From Aromatoleum bremense (GTDB taxonomy: Bacteria > Pseudomonadota > Gammaproteobacteria > Burkholderiales > Rhodocyclaceae), in NCBI RefSeq assembly GCF_017894365.1, contig NZ_CP059467.1, positions 3,968,001 to 4,032,000 of the forward strand: a DNA stretch of 64,000 bases, written 5' to 3'. The position numbers and the translations under genes were made by a program. Each line of letters starts with the position of its first letter. The stretch's first letter is position 1. The notes beneath the pieces were generated by a model. That model saw only the letters and a list, made by a program, of their open reading frames with translations, was not told where the DNA came from and did not search any database. Positions 1-9,667 of this stretch are shown here, piece after piece.

Positions 1-1205
1 AGCCGGATCATGTCTTCGGAAACGCCGGCCTTCGCCATCTCGTCCGCCGACAGCTGGCGATGCGTCGTCGATGCCGGGTGGCACGCCAGCGTCTTGCAGT
101 CGCCGATATTGACGAGGCGGGTGACCAGTTTCAGCGCGTCCTGGAAGCGTGCGCCGGCAGCGCTTCCGCCCTGCACGCCGAACGTGAGGATGCCCGACGC
201 GCGCCCGCCCATGTAGCGCTGCACCAGCCCATGGTCCTCGTGATCCGGCAGGCCGGCGTAGTTCACCCAGCTCACTTTCGGATGGTTCTTCAGGAAGCTC
301 GCGATCCTGACGCTGTTTTCGCAGATGCGGTCCATCCGCAGCGCGAGCGTCTCGATGCCCTGCAGGATCAGGAACGCATTGAACGGCAAGATCGCCGCGC
401 CCATGTTGCGCAGCGGCACGACGCGTGCGCGGGCGATGTAGGCGGCGGCGCCGAGCGCTTCGGTATACACGACGCCGTGGTACGAGACGTCCGGCTCGTT
501 GAGCCGCCTGAACCTCGCCTTGTGTTGCGCCCACGGGAACTTGCCGGAATCGACGATGATGCCGCCGAGCGAGTTGCCGTGCCCGCCGAGATATTTCGTC
601 AGCGCATGAACGACGATGTCCGCGCCGTGCTCGAACGGGCGGCACAGGTACGGCGACGGGACGGTGTTGTCGACGATCAGCGGCACGCCGTTGCGGTGCG
701 CGACCTCGGCGAGCTTCTCGAAGTCGGTGATGTTGCCGAGCGGGTTGCCGACCGATTCGCAGAACACCGCTTTCGTGCGTCCGTCGATCAGGCGCTCGAA
801 CGCTTCCGGGTCGCGGTAATCGGCAAAGCGCACCTCGACGCCGTATTGCGGCAGCGTGTGCGCGAACAGATTGTAGGTGCCGCCGTAGAGCGTGCTCGAC
901 GTGACGATGTTGTCGCCGGCTTCGGCGATCGTCTGGATCGCCGCCGTGATCGCCGCCATGCCGGATGCCATCGCCAGGCCGGCGATCCCGCCTTCGAGCG
1001 CCGCGACCCGCTTTTCGAGCACGTCCTGGGTCGGGTTCATGATGCGCGTGTAGATGTTGCCTTGCACCTTGAGGTCGAACAGGTCGGCGCCGTGCTGGGT
1101 GTCGTCGAACGCGTACGAGGTGGTCTGGTAGATCGGTACCGCGACCGCCTTGGTGGTCGGGTCGGGACTGTAGCCGCCGTGGACGGCGAGCGTTTCGAGC
1201 TTCAT
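1..1205 (-). CDS. metY: O-acetylhomoserine sulfhydrylase (aminocarboxypropyltransferase), 3' end outside window
   Basis: PLP enzyme that makes homocysteine or methionine from O-acetylhomoserine and sulfide or methanethiol. About 400 residues are visible from the ATG at 1205; the C-terminus lies beyond base 1. The N-terminus MKLETLAVHGGYSPD, the segment NIYTRIMNPTQDVLEKR and the PLP-lysine region ALTKYLGGHGNSLGG are typical of the Cys/Met-metabolism PLP family, MetY branch. A GAGGAA Shine-Dalgarno sits 8 bases before the ATG. It is separated from pabB by about 600 bp, so it probably has its own promoter. Family identity is clear; MetY versus MetZ is judged from the N-terminus and loop lengths. 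Confidence 0.9.
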   Translation of the reverse strand, partial: MKLETLAVHGGYSPDPTTKAVAVPIYQTTSYAFDDTQHGADLFDLKVQGNIYTRIMNPTQDVLEKRVAALEGGIAGLAMASGMAAITAAIQTIAEAGDNIVTSSTLYGGTYNLFAHTLPQYGVEVRFADYRDPEAFERLIDGRTKAVFCESVGNPLGNITDFEKLAEVAHRNGVPLIVDNTVPSPYLCRPFEHGADIVVHALTKYLGGHGNSLGGIIVDSGKFPWAQHKARFRRLNEPDVSYHGVVYTEALGAAAYIARARVVPLRNMGAAILPFNAFLILQGIETLALRMDRICENSVRIASFLKNHPKVSWVNYAGLPDHEDHGLVQRYMGGRASGILTFGVQGGSAAGARFQDALKLVTRLVNIGDCKTLACHPASTTHRQLSADEMAKAGVSEDMIR

Positions 1206-1811
1206 TCGGGAGTTCCTCGGGGGGATGACCGGAAAAGTATAACCATCGGCGTTTCGAATCCGGAACATCGATTGATGCGCGCATAGGGATCGCGAGGCAC
1301 GGCGGGCGGCTCGCCGCGTTCGCTTCGCCTCGTTGCGGGGAATTCTGAAACTCCTCTTTGTCATAGTTCTTGCATTCCGGATTGCGTATTCCATACTGGG
1401 AATTCAGTCCGCTCCAGAGCCCAGCAAAGGAAAATTCAATCAGGGACCGGAGCTCACCGGGAGAGGGGAGATGGCGACATCAGGACGCATAGCGACATGG
1501 CTGGAACTCGCGGTTGCACCTCAGTGGCGGCAGACCTCATGCAGGATCCGGGTCCATGCGGTCGGCGGCAAGGAGGGGGGGTGTTTCGCGATCTCGATGA
1601 ATGAGCGCTGGTTATGCTCGAGCAGCGGTGGACTCACCGTTTTCTGCGGGCTGGGCACGGCGCGGCGGTTCCTGAAACTCCTCCGGATCGAGAAATTCGA
1701 GCAGGGCGAATCCCCGGACGTATCCGTTCCGTGCGACGGTTCGCGCTACTGCCTGCGCATGGACAACAACAACGGCTTGCGACGCTGTCTGCCGAGTCAG
1801 GAGGTCGGCCG
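1206..1811. other. 606-bp intergenic stretch, possible small hypothetical ORF
   Basis: This is the region upstream of metY and downstream of the pab gene. A plus-strand reading frame from 1333 to 1824 would give 163 residues with a hydrophobic N-terminus and several cysteines (three near the C-terminal half), but it has no recognised domain. An internal ATG at 1471 would give a soluble product. The motif CTGAAACTCCTC occurs twice (near 1348 and 1673). The frame would overlap the 3' end of the convergent pab gene by 13 bp. I cannot decide whether it is a gene. No RNA gene or riboswitch was recognised. Confidence 0.25.
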
Positions 1812-3608
1812 CTACGCCGCCTGATCGGGGATAACGAGGTCGACCCGGACGAGCCCGCGCACGGCGTTCGCGACGTAGATCGCTTCGGCCGCGAGGAGAT
1901 CGCGGCGCGTAAGACGGGCTTCCCGCGAGCGGCCGTCGATCAGCAGCCGGCGCCGATAGACGCCATCGAGCGCGCCGCTCGCCAGAGGCGGCGTCAGCAG
2001 CATCCCGTCACCCGGGTCCAGGAACACGTTCGTGCGGGCGCCCTCCGCGAGCTCGCCGAGTTCGTTGAAGAACAGTGCGTCGAAATGGCCCTGCCGGCCG
2101 ATACGCTCGAGTTCCGTGTCGTACAGCTCGCGCGCAGTGGTCTTGTGCCGCATCAGGGGATCGCGGCTCGAGATGCGGATCGGAGACACGACAACACTCG
2201 GCCTCGACCCCGCTTCCGGCTCCTCCAGCCGGGCCGAACCGATCCGGAAGCTCCCTGACGGGTTGAGCACCAGACGGACGCGATGAGCTTCGACGAGTGA
2301 TGCTGCGGTGTGCATCAGTGCCGCACGGAGCGCCTCCTGGTCGAGCCGAAAGCCGAAATGCGCGGCTGATGCCGCGAGACGCGCGAGGTGCAGCGCGAGC
2401 AACGGGTAGGGCTCGGGTGAGGCGGGCTCGCAGCGCAGGGTCTCGATCAGGCTGAAACGGGGCACGAGATCGGTGAAAAAACGCCCTTTCAGCAACGATT
2501 CGTCCCACTCTCCATCGGCATACGAATCGGCAACGATTCCGCTGCCGAGGCCGAGGCGGACGTCCCCGGTGCTGCCGATCTCGATCGTCCGGATCGGCAC
2601 ACTGAAGCGAAAATCCCCGTCCGGTGCGATCCATCCCAACGCCCCGCAATACAGCCCGCGCGGGCCGGGTTCGAGTTCGCGAATGATCTCCATGGCGCGG
2701 ATTTTTGGCGCCCCCGTGATCGAGCCGCAGGGGAAGAGCGCGCGAAAGATCGTCGACAGCGTTGCACGCACCGGCTCGGCGACGACGGTCGAGGTCATCT
2801 GCCAGACGCTGGGGTAGGACTCGATCGCACACAGCCCCGACACCCGTACCGCTCCGGGGGACGCGAGGCGCCCGAGGTCATTGCGGATCAGGTCGACGAT
2901 CATGACGTTTTCGGCGCGGTTCTTTTCCGACGCGGCGAGCAGCGCGGGGTCGGAATCGCGGGGCGCGGTGCCCTTCATCGGCCGGCACGTCAGGCGCGTA
3001 CCCTGGCGCTCCACGAACAGCTCCGGCGAACGCGAAAGGATCGCGCTGCCGGCGTGGCGGACGAAAGCGCCGTAGCGGACCGGCTGGGCCTCGCGCAGTC
3101 TGCCGTAGAGCGCGAGCGGGTCGCCGTATGCCTCGCCGCGGAGCGCGAAGGTGAAATTCACCTGGTAGCAGTCCCCCGCATCGATGAGGTTGCGGATGCG
3201 CGTCACCGCGGCTCGGTGTCCGGACTGCGCGATATCGCTCGCGATTGCGGCGACACCGGCAAGACGTTCGTGTTCACCCAGGGCGGCGATGGCGCGATCG
3301 AGCAGCGCGGCGGTCTGCGCCGCCGTTTTTCGCTCGGCCTGGCCGAACACCCACGCGCTCAGCAGCGGACCGGGGGCCGCCGGCAGCAACGGCGTGAGTC
3401 GGGGCTCGAGGGCATAGCCGAGCTCGTAGGTCGCGGCGAGCGCGATCCAGCCTCCGCGCGAGCGTGCCTCGTCGATCGCTTCGAAAGCCTGCGCGACGTC
3501 ATCGGGACCGCTGCAGGTGATGCACGCGCGAAGCTCCGACAGCAGCAGGTCACCGGTGTTGGCGAGGTTGTCGTCGAACAGCGCGAAGGGAGCCGAATCA
3601 GGCAGCAT
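1812..3608 (-). CDS. pabB: Aminodeoxychorismate synthase component I fused to 4-amino-4-deoxychorismate lyase
   Basis: 598-residue fusion for p-aminobenzoate (folate) synthesis. Residues ~1-345 are a chorismate-binding domain (RPMKGTAPR, VDLIRNDLGRL, GSITGAPKIRAMEII and the GLGSGIVADS loop). Residues ~360-598 are a class IV PLP aminotransferase fold matching PabC (MRHKTTARELYD, FFNELGELAEGARTN). The start is set at the ATG at 3608; upstream codons in this frame only shadow the neighbouring transporter. The gene lies 17 bp downstream of the MFS gene on the same strand and may be co-transcribed. The glutaminase subunit PabA is not in the window. Fused PabB-PabC proteins are known in Proteobacteria. 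Confidence 0.92.
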   Translation of the reverse strand: MLPDSAPFALFDDNLANTGDLLLSELRACITCSGPDDVAQAFEAIDEARSRGGWIALAATYELGYALEPRLTPLLPAAPGPLLSAWVFGQAERKTAAQTAALLDRAIAALGEHERLAGVAAIASDIAQSGHRAAVTRIRNLIDAGDCYQVNFTFALRGEAYGDPLALYGRLREAQPVRYGAFVRHAGSAILSRSPELFVERQGTRLTCRPMKGTAPRDSDPALLAASEKNRAENVMIVDLIRNDLGRLASPGAVRVSGLCAIESYPSVWQMTSTVVAEPVRATLSTIFRALFPCGSITGAPKIRAMEIIRELEPGPRGLYCGALGWIAPDGDFRFSVPIRTIEIGSTGDVRLGLGSGIVADSYADGEWDESLLKGRFFTDLVPRFSLIETLRCEPASPEPYPLLALHLARLAASAAHFGFRLDQEALRAALMHTAASLVEAHRVRLVLNPSGSFRIGSARLEEPEAGSRPSVVVSPIRISSRDPLMRHKTTARELYDTELERIGRQGHFDALFFNELGELAEGARTNVFLDPGDGMLLTPPLASGALDGVYRRRLLIDGRSREARLTRRDLLAAEAIYVANAVRGLVRVDLVIPDQAA

Positions 3609-3625
3609 CGGGAAAGCCGTCGGAT

Positions 3626-4843
3626 TCAGGCCGTTACTACGGCAGTCGTGCGCAACCGCGCTTCGCGGATCGGCAGATTGACCAGCGCCGCCGCGGCTGC
3701 GAGCGCCATGTCCGCGTACCACATCCACGTGAAATCGCCGCGCTGCGTGATCGCCAGCCCGCCAAGATACGCGCCGAGGAAGCCGCCGATCTGGTGCGAC
3801 AGCAGCGTCAGGCCGAACAGCGTCCCCAGGTAGCGAATGCCGAACAGCTTGCCGACGAGCGCGGCCGTCGGCGGCACAGTCGCGAGCCAGGTGAAACCGA
3901 GACCCGCGGCGAACAGGTAGAACGTCAGGTCGGTTTTCGGCATCAGCAGGTAGGCACCGACCAGCAGCGCGCGCGAACCGTACATCGCCGCGAGCACGTA
4001 TTTGCTGCGATAGCGCGACACCCATGCGCCCGCATAGAGGCTGCCGACGATGTTGGCCAGGCCGATGATCGCCAGCGACCAGCTCGCCACCGACGGCGGC
4101 AGGCCGCACAGATCGACTTCGCCCGGCAGGTGGGTGACGAGAAAGGCAATGTGGAAGCCGCAGGTGAAAAAGCCCGCATGCAGCAGCAGATAGCTGCGAT
4201 CGCCCATCGCGCTGCAGACGCTGTTCCACAATCCGGTGTCGTCGTGGACGTGCCGGACCGGCGCCTTGCCGGACGTCGTCAGCCTGCCGACGAGCGGCAG
4301 GGCGGCGAGCGTCATCAGCGCGAGCGCCCACATCGCCCCCGTCCAGCCGACGCCCTGGATCAATTTCTGCAGCACCGGCGCGAACACGAACTGGCCGAAC
4401 GAACCGCCGGCGTTGATGACTCCGGAAGCCGAGCCGCGCGCTTCGAGCGGCAGCCGCTGGGCGGCTGCGCCGATCAGCACCGAGAAGCTGCCCGCACCCG
4501 AGCCGATCGCCGACAGCAGGCCGAGCGAGACGATCAGGCCGACCCCGGAAGTCATGAACGGAGTGACTGCGCTGCCCAGCGCCAGCACCAGCAGCCCGGC
4601 GACCAACACTTTCGCGGGGCCGTAACGGTCGGCGGCCGCGCCCGCGAGCGGCTGGATCGCACCCCACATGAATTGGCCGATCGCGAGCGCGAGACTGATC
4701 GTCGCGACACCGAGCCCCGTCGAAGTGTTGAGCGGCGACACGAACAGGCCCATCGACTGCCGGGCGCCCATCGTCACCATCAGGATGCCGGCCGCAGACA
4801 GGGTGACGATCAGCACATCGCGTTTTACGAGAGAACGAAGCAT
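3626..4843 (-). CDS. MFS transporter, 12 TM
   Basis: 405-residue major facilitator superfamily carrier, starting at the ATG at 4843. The N-terminus MLRSLVKRDVLIVTLSAAGIL runs into TM1, and the TM2-3 loop contains the degenerate MFS signature AADRYGPAKVLVAG. Two six-helix halves are separated by a hydrophilic loop (TTSGKAPVRHVHDDTG). The sequence resembles CynX/OxlT-like monocarboxylate or drug carriers, but the substrate cannot be read. It is the first gene of a possible pair with pabB; any link to folate synthesis is unproven. Confidence 0.85.
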   Translation of the reverse strand: MLRSLVKRDVLIVTLSAAGILMVTMGARQSMGLFVSPLNTSTGLGVATISLALAIGQFMWGAIQPLAGAAADRYGPAKVLVAGLLVLALGSAVTPFMTSGVGLIVSLGLLSAIGSGAGSFSVLIGAAAQRLPLEARGSASGVINAGGSFGQFVFAPVLQKLIQGVGWTGAMWALALMTLAALPLVGRLTTSGKAPVRHVHDDTGLWNSVCSAMGDRSYLLLHAGFFTCGFHIAFLVTHLPGEVDLCGLPPSVASWSLAIIGLANIVGSLYAGAWVSRYRSKYVLAAMYGSRALLVGAYLLMPKTDLTFYLFAAGLGFTWLATVPPTAALVGKLFGIRYLGTLFGLTLLSHQIGGFLGAYLGGLAITQRGDFTWMWYADMALAAAAALVNLPIREARLRTTAVVTA

Positions 4844-4993
4844 GAAGAAAATTCCAATGAAGTGCCGCGGGCGACGCCAACGTAGCACACTAACTCGCGG
4901 GTGGCGCCTGAACAGACATGTTCCTTTCCGGGGCGCCATTCCTTGTTGTTGACCGGATCGGATAGAAGCGGCACACCTTCGACGAGACGGGAA

Positions 4994-5011
4994 ACGGCTT
5001 TGCAAAGCCGT
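4994..5011. promoter_or_regulatory. 18-bp perfect palindrome in a divergent promoter region
   Basis: ACGGCTTTGCAAAGCCGT is self-complementary over its full length, with no loop. It lies in the 312-bp gap (4844-5155) between the divergent MFS and lipoprotein genes. It could be a regulator binding site; without a T-tract it is not a convincing terminator. Nothing else is recognised in this gap. Confidence 0.4.
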
Positions 5012-5155
5012 GCTCCTGGTTCGTTTTTCCGTTTCCTGAAACAATCCAGAATTGCGCAAGCTCAATGAACCGTTCGTGCCATTCCTGCACTGTGCAGCAT
5101 TTCCTCCCGCCGACTTCCCGGTGGGCTGTACACATCGGCTTGAAGGAAGACATCC

Positions 5156-5524
5156 GTGAAATCGACTCTCCCTGCGTTGCTCGCATCTTTCTCCGCGGTC
5201 ATCCTGGCCGCATGTTCCGGTCCCACGGAATCGACCGGGCCGAGCGAGCCGGGAGCCTATGTGATGAACCTGGGGAACGGGAAAGCTGAACTGCGCATCA
5301 TCCGCGCGGACCGGACGTCGATGTCGGTGCCGGGAACGTGGATGAAGGACGGCTCGATGTATCAGGTCGAGGTGGCCGGGTGCGGTGCCCTCGGCTTCAG
5401 GGAGCAGGGCCTCATTACCTACTGTGACCAGTGTGTGCAGATCAAAAAGGAACCGGACCGCTACCCGGACTGTAAAATCGCCGGCGAGTCCTTCCCCGAC
5501 ACGTGGATCAGCTCCGGATTCTGA
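5156..5524 (+). CDS. Small secreted lipoprotein, unknown function
   Basis: 122 residues starting at GTG 5156, with a GAAGGAAG ribosome site 7 bases upstream. Residues 1-20 form a lipoprotein signal peptide ending in the lipobox LAAC, so Cys20 should be lipidated. The mature part has four further cysteines (AGCGA, TYCDQC, DCK) that could form disulfides or bind a metal. No family recognised. A copy-number or stress lipoprotein role cannot be argued from sequence alone. Outer-membrane retention is likely because the residue after Cys is Ser, not Asp. Confidence 0.8.
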   Translation: MKSTLPALLASFSAVILAACSGPTESTGPSEPGAYVMNLGNGKAELRIIRADRTSMSVPGTWMKDGSMYQVEVAGCGALGFREQGLITYCDQCVQIKKEPDRYPDCKIAGESFPDTWISSGF

Positions 5525-5640
5525 TTCCTCCCGGAAACAGGGAGATGGCGGAGTCAAGCTCTGACGCAGCGGGTCTGCGCACGCTCGCTGCCCAATGCAA
5601 TGTATCGTGACGCCCTGGCAGTCCTGACGGGAGTACGCAC

Positions 5641-6093
5641 ATGCAGATCTGGGTCGACGCCGATGCTTGTCCGAAAGTGATCAAGGAAATCCTCTACCGT
5701 GCGGCGGAACGGACCGGCGTGCTGTTGACGCTGGTCGCCAACCAGCCGCTGTTTCCGCCACGCTCGCTGTGGATCAAGACCCTGCAGGTGCCACCCGGCT
5801 TCGACGTCGCGGACAATGAAATCGTCAGGCGGCTCGCCACGGGCGACCTCGTGGTCACTGCGGACATTCCGCTGGCGGCCGAAGTCATCGCGTGCGGCGG
5901 CCATGCGCTGAACCCGCGGGGCGAGTTCTATTCGACGGAGAACATCCGCGAGCTGCTGAACCTGCGCGATTTCATGGATACCTTGCGTTCGTCGGGCGTA
6001 CAGACCGGCGGCCCGGCAGCGCTGACGCAGGCTGACCGGCAGGTGTTCGCGAACCGTCTCGACCAGTTTCTCGCCCGGATCGTGTCGGACTGA
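5641..6093 (+). CDS. yaiI: YaiI/YqxD family (DUF188) protein
   Basis: 150 residues, full length for the family. The N-terminus [20 protein letters not shown] carries the family's conserved acidic pair, and [13 protein letters not shown] plus the [10 protein letters not shown] segment are hallmarks. The fold is PIN-like and a nuclease activity has been suggested, but the biochemical role is unknown. It stands alone between a lipoprotein and a peptidase. Confidence 0.93.
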   Translation: MQIWVDADACPKVIKEILYRAAERTGVLLTLVANQPLFPPRSLWIKTLQVPPGFDVADNEIVRRLATGDLVVTADIPLAAEVIACGGHALNPRGEFYSTENIRELLNLRDFMDTLRSSGVQTGGPAALTQADRQVFANRLDQFLARIVSD

Positions 6094-6128
6094 GCGAGGG
6101 GGCTGCGGGCCGCTTTCCCGGCCGTCCC

Positions 6129-6175
6129 TTATCCCCATGCGCCGTGGGCAGGTATGTGGACAACTTGTGGGGATG
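6129..6175. promoter_or_regulatory. Cluster of DnaA-box-like 9-mers
   Basis: TTATCCCCA (6129-6137), TGTGGACAA (6155-6163) and TGTGGGGAT (6166-6174, partly overlapping TTGTGG) lie within 47 bp in the gap before the M61 peptidase. ATCCCCA and TGGGGAT also form an inverted pair. One mismatch each from the DnaA-box consensus is common by chance, and no replication gene is nearby, so this is a weak call. Confidence 0.2.
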
Positions 6176-6321
6176 CCGGGCAGGCCGTTGAACACAAAGG
6201 AAATGTTGCGTCTGCACAAAAATGAGGCATTCGCGCCACAATTCACTCGGGAGAGCGAGGCAGGCGGTCCGGGCGCATTCCCGCGCTAGAATCCCGGGCC
6301 ACCTTTTTCGCGGAATTGCAC

Positions 6322-8133
6322 ATGACCGGTCTGCCGCCCATCCGTTACACCATCGCGCCGATCCGGCCTGCCTCGCATCTGTTCGAAGTCACGTGCACGG
6401 TCAGCGATCCGGCCCCCGGCGGGCAGGTGTTCCGCCTGCCGGCGTGGATTCCGGGCAGCTACATGATCCGGGAATTTGCCCGCAACATTGTCACGTTGCG
6501 GGCCGAATGCGAGGGCAGGGCGGTTGCGGTCGACAAGCTCGACAAACACACCTGGCGCGCAGCGCACGTTGCGCCCGGTCGTGCGCTGACGCTGGTGTAC
6601 GACGTCTATGCGTGGGATCTGTCGGTGCGGGCCGCGCACCTCGACCCGACCCACGGATTCTTCAACGGCACAAGCATGTTCCTCGCCGTCGAAGGGCATG
6701 CTGACCGGCGCTGCCTCGTCGAGATCCTTCCGCCGCCCGCCACAACTTTCCGAGGCTGGAAAGTGGCGACGACGCTGCCGCGGGCGGCCGGCGAGATCGG
6801 TGTCGCGATGCCGATGGGGTTCGGATGCTACCGTGCCGACAGCTACGACGAACTCGTCGATCATCCGGTCGAGATGGGAACCTTCACCCACGAGGTGTTC
6901 GAGGCGGCGGGCGTGCCGCACGAAATCGCGCTCACCGGCCGCCACGACTGCGACACCCGACGTCTGTGCGCGGACCTCGCGCGCATCTGCGCCTGGCAGA
7001 TCGAGCTCTTCGGCCTGCCGGCGCCGGTCGATCGCTACCTGTTCCTGACGATGCTCGTCGGCGACGGCTACGGCGGTCTCGAACACCGCGCCTCGACCGC
7101 GTTGCTGGCGAGCCGCAACGACCTGCCATACGTCGGCATGAGCGGTCTGCCCGACGGCTACAAGGCTTTTCTCGGGCTATGCAGCCACGAGTATTTCCAC
7201 ACCTGGAACGTGAAGCGGATCAGGCCTGCCGCCTTCACGCCGTATGACCTGCAGAGCGAGAACTACACGCGCCTGCTGTGGGCTTTCGAAGGCTTCACGT
7301 CGTATTACGACGACCTCGCGCTCGTCCGTTCGGGCGTGATCCCGATCGAGGACTATCTCGGCCTGCTGGGCAAGACAGTCTCGAACGTGCTGCGCGGCAG
7401 CGGCCGGCTCAAGCAGAGCGTCGCCGAGTCGTCGTTCGATGCGTGGATCAAGTACTACCGCCAGGATGAGAACGCGCCGAACGCGATCGTCAGCTATTAC
7501 GCGAAAGGCTCGCTGATCGCCCTGGCGCTGGACCTGCAGCTGCGTGCCGCGAGCGCAGGCAGGACCAGTCTTGACGACGTGATGCGCCTGCTGTGGCAGC
7601 GGCACGGCCGGACCGGCGTCGGGGTCGAGGAGGACGGGCTGTTCGCGCTCGTCGAGGAAGTCGGCGAACGCGACCGGAAAGGCGCGGGGCGGCGACTCGC
7701 ACGCTGGCTCGCGAAAGCCGTGCACGGGACCGAAGACCTGCCGCTCGCCCGCCTGCTGAAGCCTTTCGGTGTCGCCTGCGGTGTCGAGGCGGCATCGAAA
7801 AGCCCGACGCTCGGCGCGAAGCTCGCCACGACTTCGGGCGAGGCGCAGCTCGGCAGCGTCTACGATGACGGACCCGCGCAGGTGGCGGGACTGTCGGCCG
7901 GCGACGTGCTTGTCGCGATGGATGGTCTGAAAGTGACGGGAAGCTCGCTCGAGGCGCAGCTGGCGCGTCGCAAGGCGGGCGACCGGGTCGAGATCCATGC
8001 CTTTCGCCGCGACGAGCTGATGAGCTTTGACGTCGAACTGGCTGCACCGCCGGCCGATACGGCAAAGCTTACGCTCGCCGCCAAGCCCGTGGCGGCGGCG
8101 CTGGCGCTGCGCAAAGGTTGGCTGGGCGGCTGA
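6322..8133 (+). CDS. M61 family metallopeptidase with PDZ domain
   Basis: 603 residues from ATG 6322 (a TTG two codons upstream is less likely). Residues ~1-180 form the beta-rich N-terminal M61 domain. The thermolysin-like core carries the zinc motif H289-E-Y-F-H293, with the third ligand probably in the helix beginning WAFEGFTSYYDD. A PDZ domain occupies ~505-590 (LGSVYDDGPAQVAGLSAGDVL). The family includes Sphingomonas glycyl aminopeptidase. No signal peptide is seen, so it is probably cytoplasmic. Its 3' end is 4 bp from that of the convergent MATE gene. Confidence 0.92.
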   Translation: MTGLPPIRYTIAPIRPASHLFEVTCTVSDPAPGGQVFRLPAWIPGSYMIREFARNIVTLRAECEGRAVAVDKLDKHTWRAAHVAPGRALTLVYDVYAWDLSVRAAHLDPTHGFFNGTSMFLAVEGHADRRCLVEILPPPATTFRGWKVATTLPRAAGEIGVAMPMGFGCYRADSYDELVDHPVEMGTFTHEVFEAAGVPHEIALTGRHDCDTRRLCADLARICAWQIELFGLPAPVDRYLFLTMLVGDGYGGLEHRASTALLASRNDLPYVGMSGLPDGYKAFLGLCSHEYFHTWNVKRIRPAAFTPYDLQSENYTRLLWAFEGFTSYYDDLALVRSGVIPIEDYLGLLGKTVSNVLRGSGRLKQSVAESSFDAWIKYYRQDENAPNAIVSYYAKGSLIALALDLQLRAASAGRTSLDDVMRLLWQRHGRTGVGVEEDGLFALVEEVGERDRKGAGRRLARWLAKAVHGTEDLPLARLLKPFGVACGVEAASKSPTLGAKLATTSGEAQLGSVYDDGPAQVAGLSAGDVLVAMDGLKVTGSSLEAQLARRKAGDRVEIHAFRRDELMSFDVELAAPPADTAKLTLAAKPVAAALALRKGWLGG

Positions 8134-8137
8134 GCGG

Positions 8138-9529
8138 TCAGGCCCGTGCGGCTTGCGGGCGCCGCATCACGACGCGCAGCAGCCAGCCGAACAGCACCGA
8201 CGCGAGGATCGTGGCGACGACGCTGGCTTCCCAGAAGCCGGCCACGGTAGGCGACTGCTCGCGATCGGGGGCGTGGAACGCGAGCCAGTAGCCTCCGGCC
8301 AGCGCGATCCCCCAGAAACACAGCGCGTGCAGCAGCATCGGCATGAAGGTCACCTTGTAGCCTCGCAGCGCGTGGGCCGCGACCGTCTGCACGGCGTCGA
8401 AGATCTGGTAGATGCAGATGTAGAACACCAGCCCGAGTGCCACCGCGCGTACTGCCGGGTCTTCGGAAAACAGCGCGACGACCGGCTCGCGCCCGACCCA
8501 CAGCAGCACGCCGATCAAGGCGACGAGGGCGACCGTCAGACCCATTCCGACGCGGACTGTCGCCCGCGCGCGCGCCGGGTCATGCGCGCCGGCAGCCTGC
8601 CCGACGAGCACCAGGATCGCGATCGATATCGCCAGCGGAAGCATGTAGATCAGCGCGGCGAGGTTTGCGACGACGCGGTGTCCCGCCACCGCCTCGGCAC
8701 CGAGCCGGGCGGCGAACAGCGCGATCAGCGTGAACGACGACACTTCGATGAACGTCGACAGCCCCATCGGGATGCCCAGTTTCAGCAGGGCAAGGAGGTC
8801 GCGCCGGCGGGGCGGCTGCCAGTTGGCAAACAGCCGGTAGGGACGGTAATCGCGGTTGTGGGCGAGGTAGCCCGCGCCGCACGCGAACGCGATCCAGTTC
8901 ACGATTGCAGTCGAGATGCCGCAGCCGATCGCGCCCAGGGGGGGCAGGCCGAAGGCGCCGTGCACCAGTGCCCAGGCGAGCGGAATATGGGTCGAGGTGA
9001 CGATGAAGCTGATCATCATCAGGGCGCGGGGGCGGCCCAGCGCGTTGTTGAAGGCGTAGAAAGTGCGGTACAGCAGGACCGCGGGCAGGCCGAACGCGGT
9101 CGCGAGCAGATAATCTCGGGTCTTCCCGGCCACGTCGGCAGGCACGCTGCTGAGTTCGAGCAGGAAACCGGGGAACGCGAGCAGCGCGATGCCGGGTAGC
9201 GCGAGCATCAGCGCCAGCCAGAATCCCTGCTGCAGCGCCGGGCCGATGGCGTCGACCCGGCGCGCGCCGAAATGATGGGCGACAGTCGGAGCGACCGCCT
9301 GCAGCACGCCGACGAGCAGCATCACGATCGAAATGTAGACGCCGCTGCCGACCGCAACTGCGGCCAGGTCGAGCGTGCCGTAGCGTCCGGTGATGACGGT
9401 GTCGGCAATCAGCATGCTCATCGACAACAGCTGGGCGACGAGCACCGGCCAGGCGTGATGAAACAGGCGGTAGGCGATGGTGAGCGACGACTCGGGAGCG
9501 CTCAATGGGAAAAAAACCGGGGCGGACAT
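8138..9529 (-). CDS. MATE family multidrug efflux transporter (NorM-like)
   Basis: 463 residues with 12 predicted membrane helices in two homologous halves; full length for the family. The pattern HHAWPVLVAQLLSMSMLIADTVITGRYG is the typical MATE TM1, and the repeat of this pattern begins near residue 240 (LLALLKLGIPMGLSTFIEVSS). It would export cationic drugs or metabolites using a sodium or proton gradient. The substrate and ion are unknown. Transcribed away from the KfrA region, with 138 bp between it and the kfrA-like stop. Confidence 0.93.
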   Translation of the reverse strand: MSAPVFFPLSAPESSLTIAYRLFHHAWPVLVAQLLSMSMLIADTVITGRYGTLDLAAVAVGSGVYISIVMLLVGVLQAVAPTVAHHFGARRVDAIGPALQQGFWLALMLALPGIALLAFPGFLLELSSVPADVAGKTRDYLLATAFGLPAVLLYRTFYAFNNALGRPRALMMISFIVTSTHIPLAWALVHGAFGLPPLGAIGCGISTAIVNWIAFACGAGYLAHNRDYRPYRLFANWQPPRRRDLLALLKLGIPMGLSTFIEVSSFTLIALFAARLGAEAVAGHRVVANLAALIYMLPLAISIAILVLVGQAAGAHDPARARATVRVGMGLTVALVALIGVLLWVGREPVVALFSEDPAVRAVALGLVFYICIYQIFDAVQTVAAHALRGYKVTFMPMLLHALCFWGIALAGGYWLAFHAPDREQSPTVAGFWEASVVATILASVLFGWLLRVVMRRPQAARA

Positions 9530-9667
9530 CGAGCGGGGTTCCCGGTCGGTTGCGGAAGAAGGCGGAGTTTAGCCAAAAAAACCATGTACATACCAGCCGC
9601 CCCGGCGGATCCAATTCCTGGTGCAGCACGCGGGCCTCTCCGGCACTGCGCCGGGAGACCGCTCCTC

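Noticed and set aside
6129..6175. Replication origin from DnaA-box-like 9-mers
   Set aside because: No dnaA, dnaN, gyrB or rep gene nearby, no AT-rich unwinding region, and each 9-mer has a mismatch.
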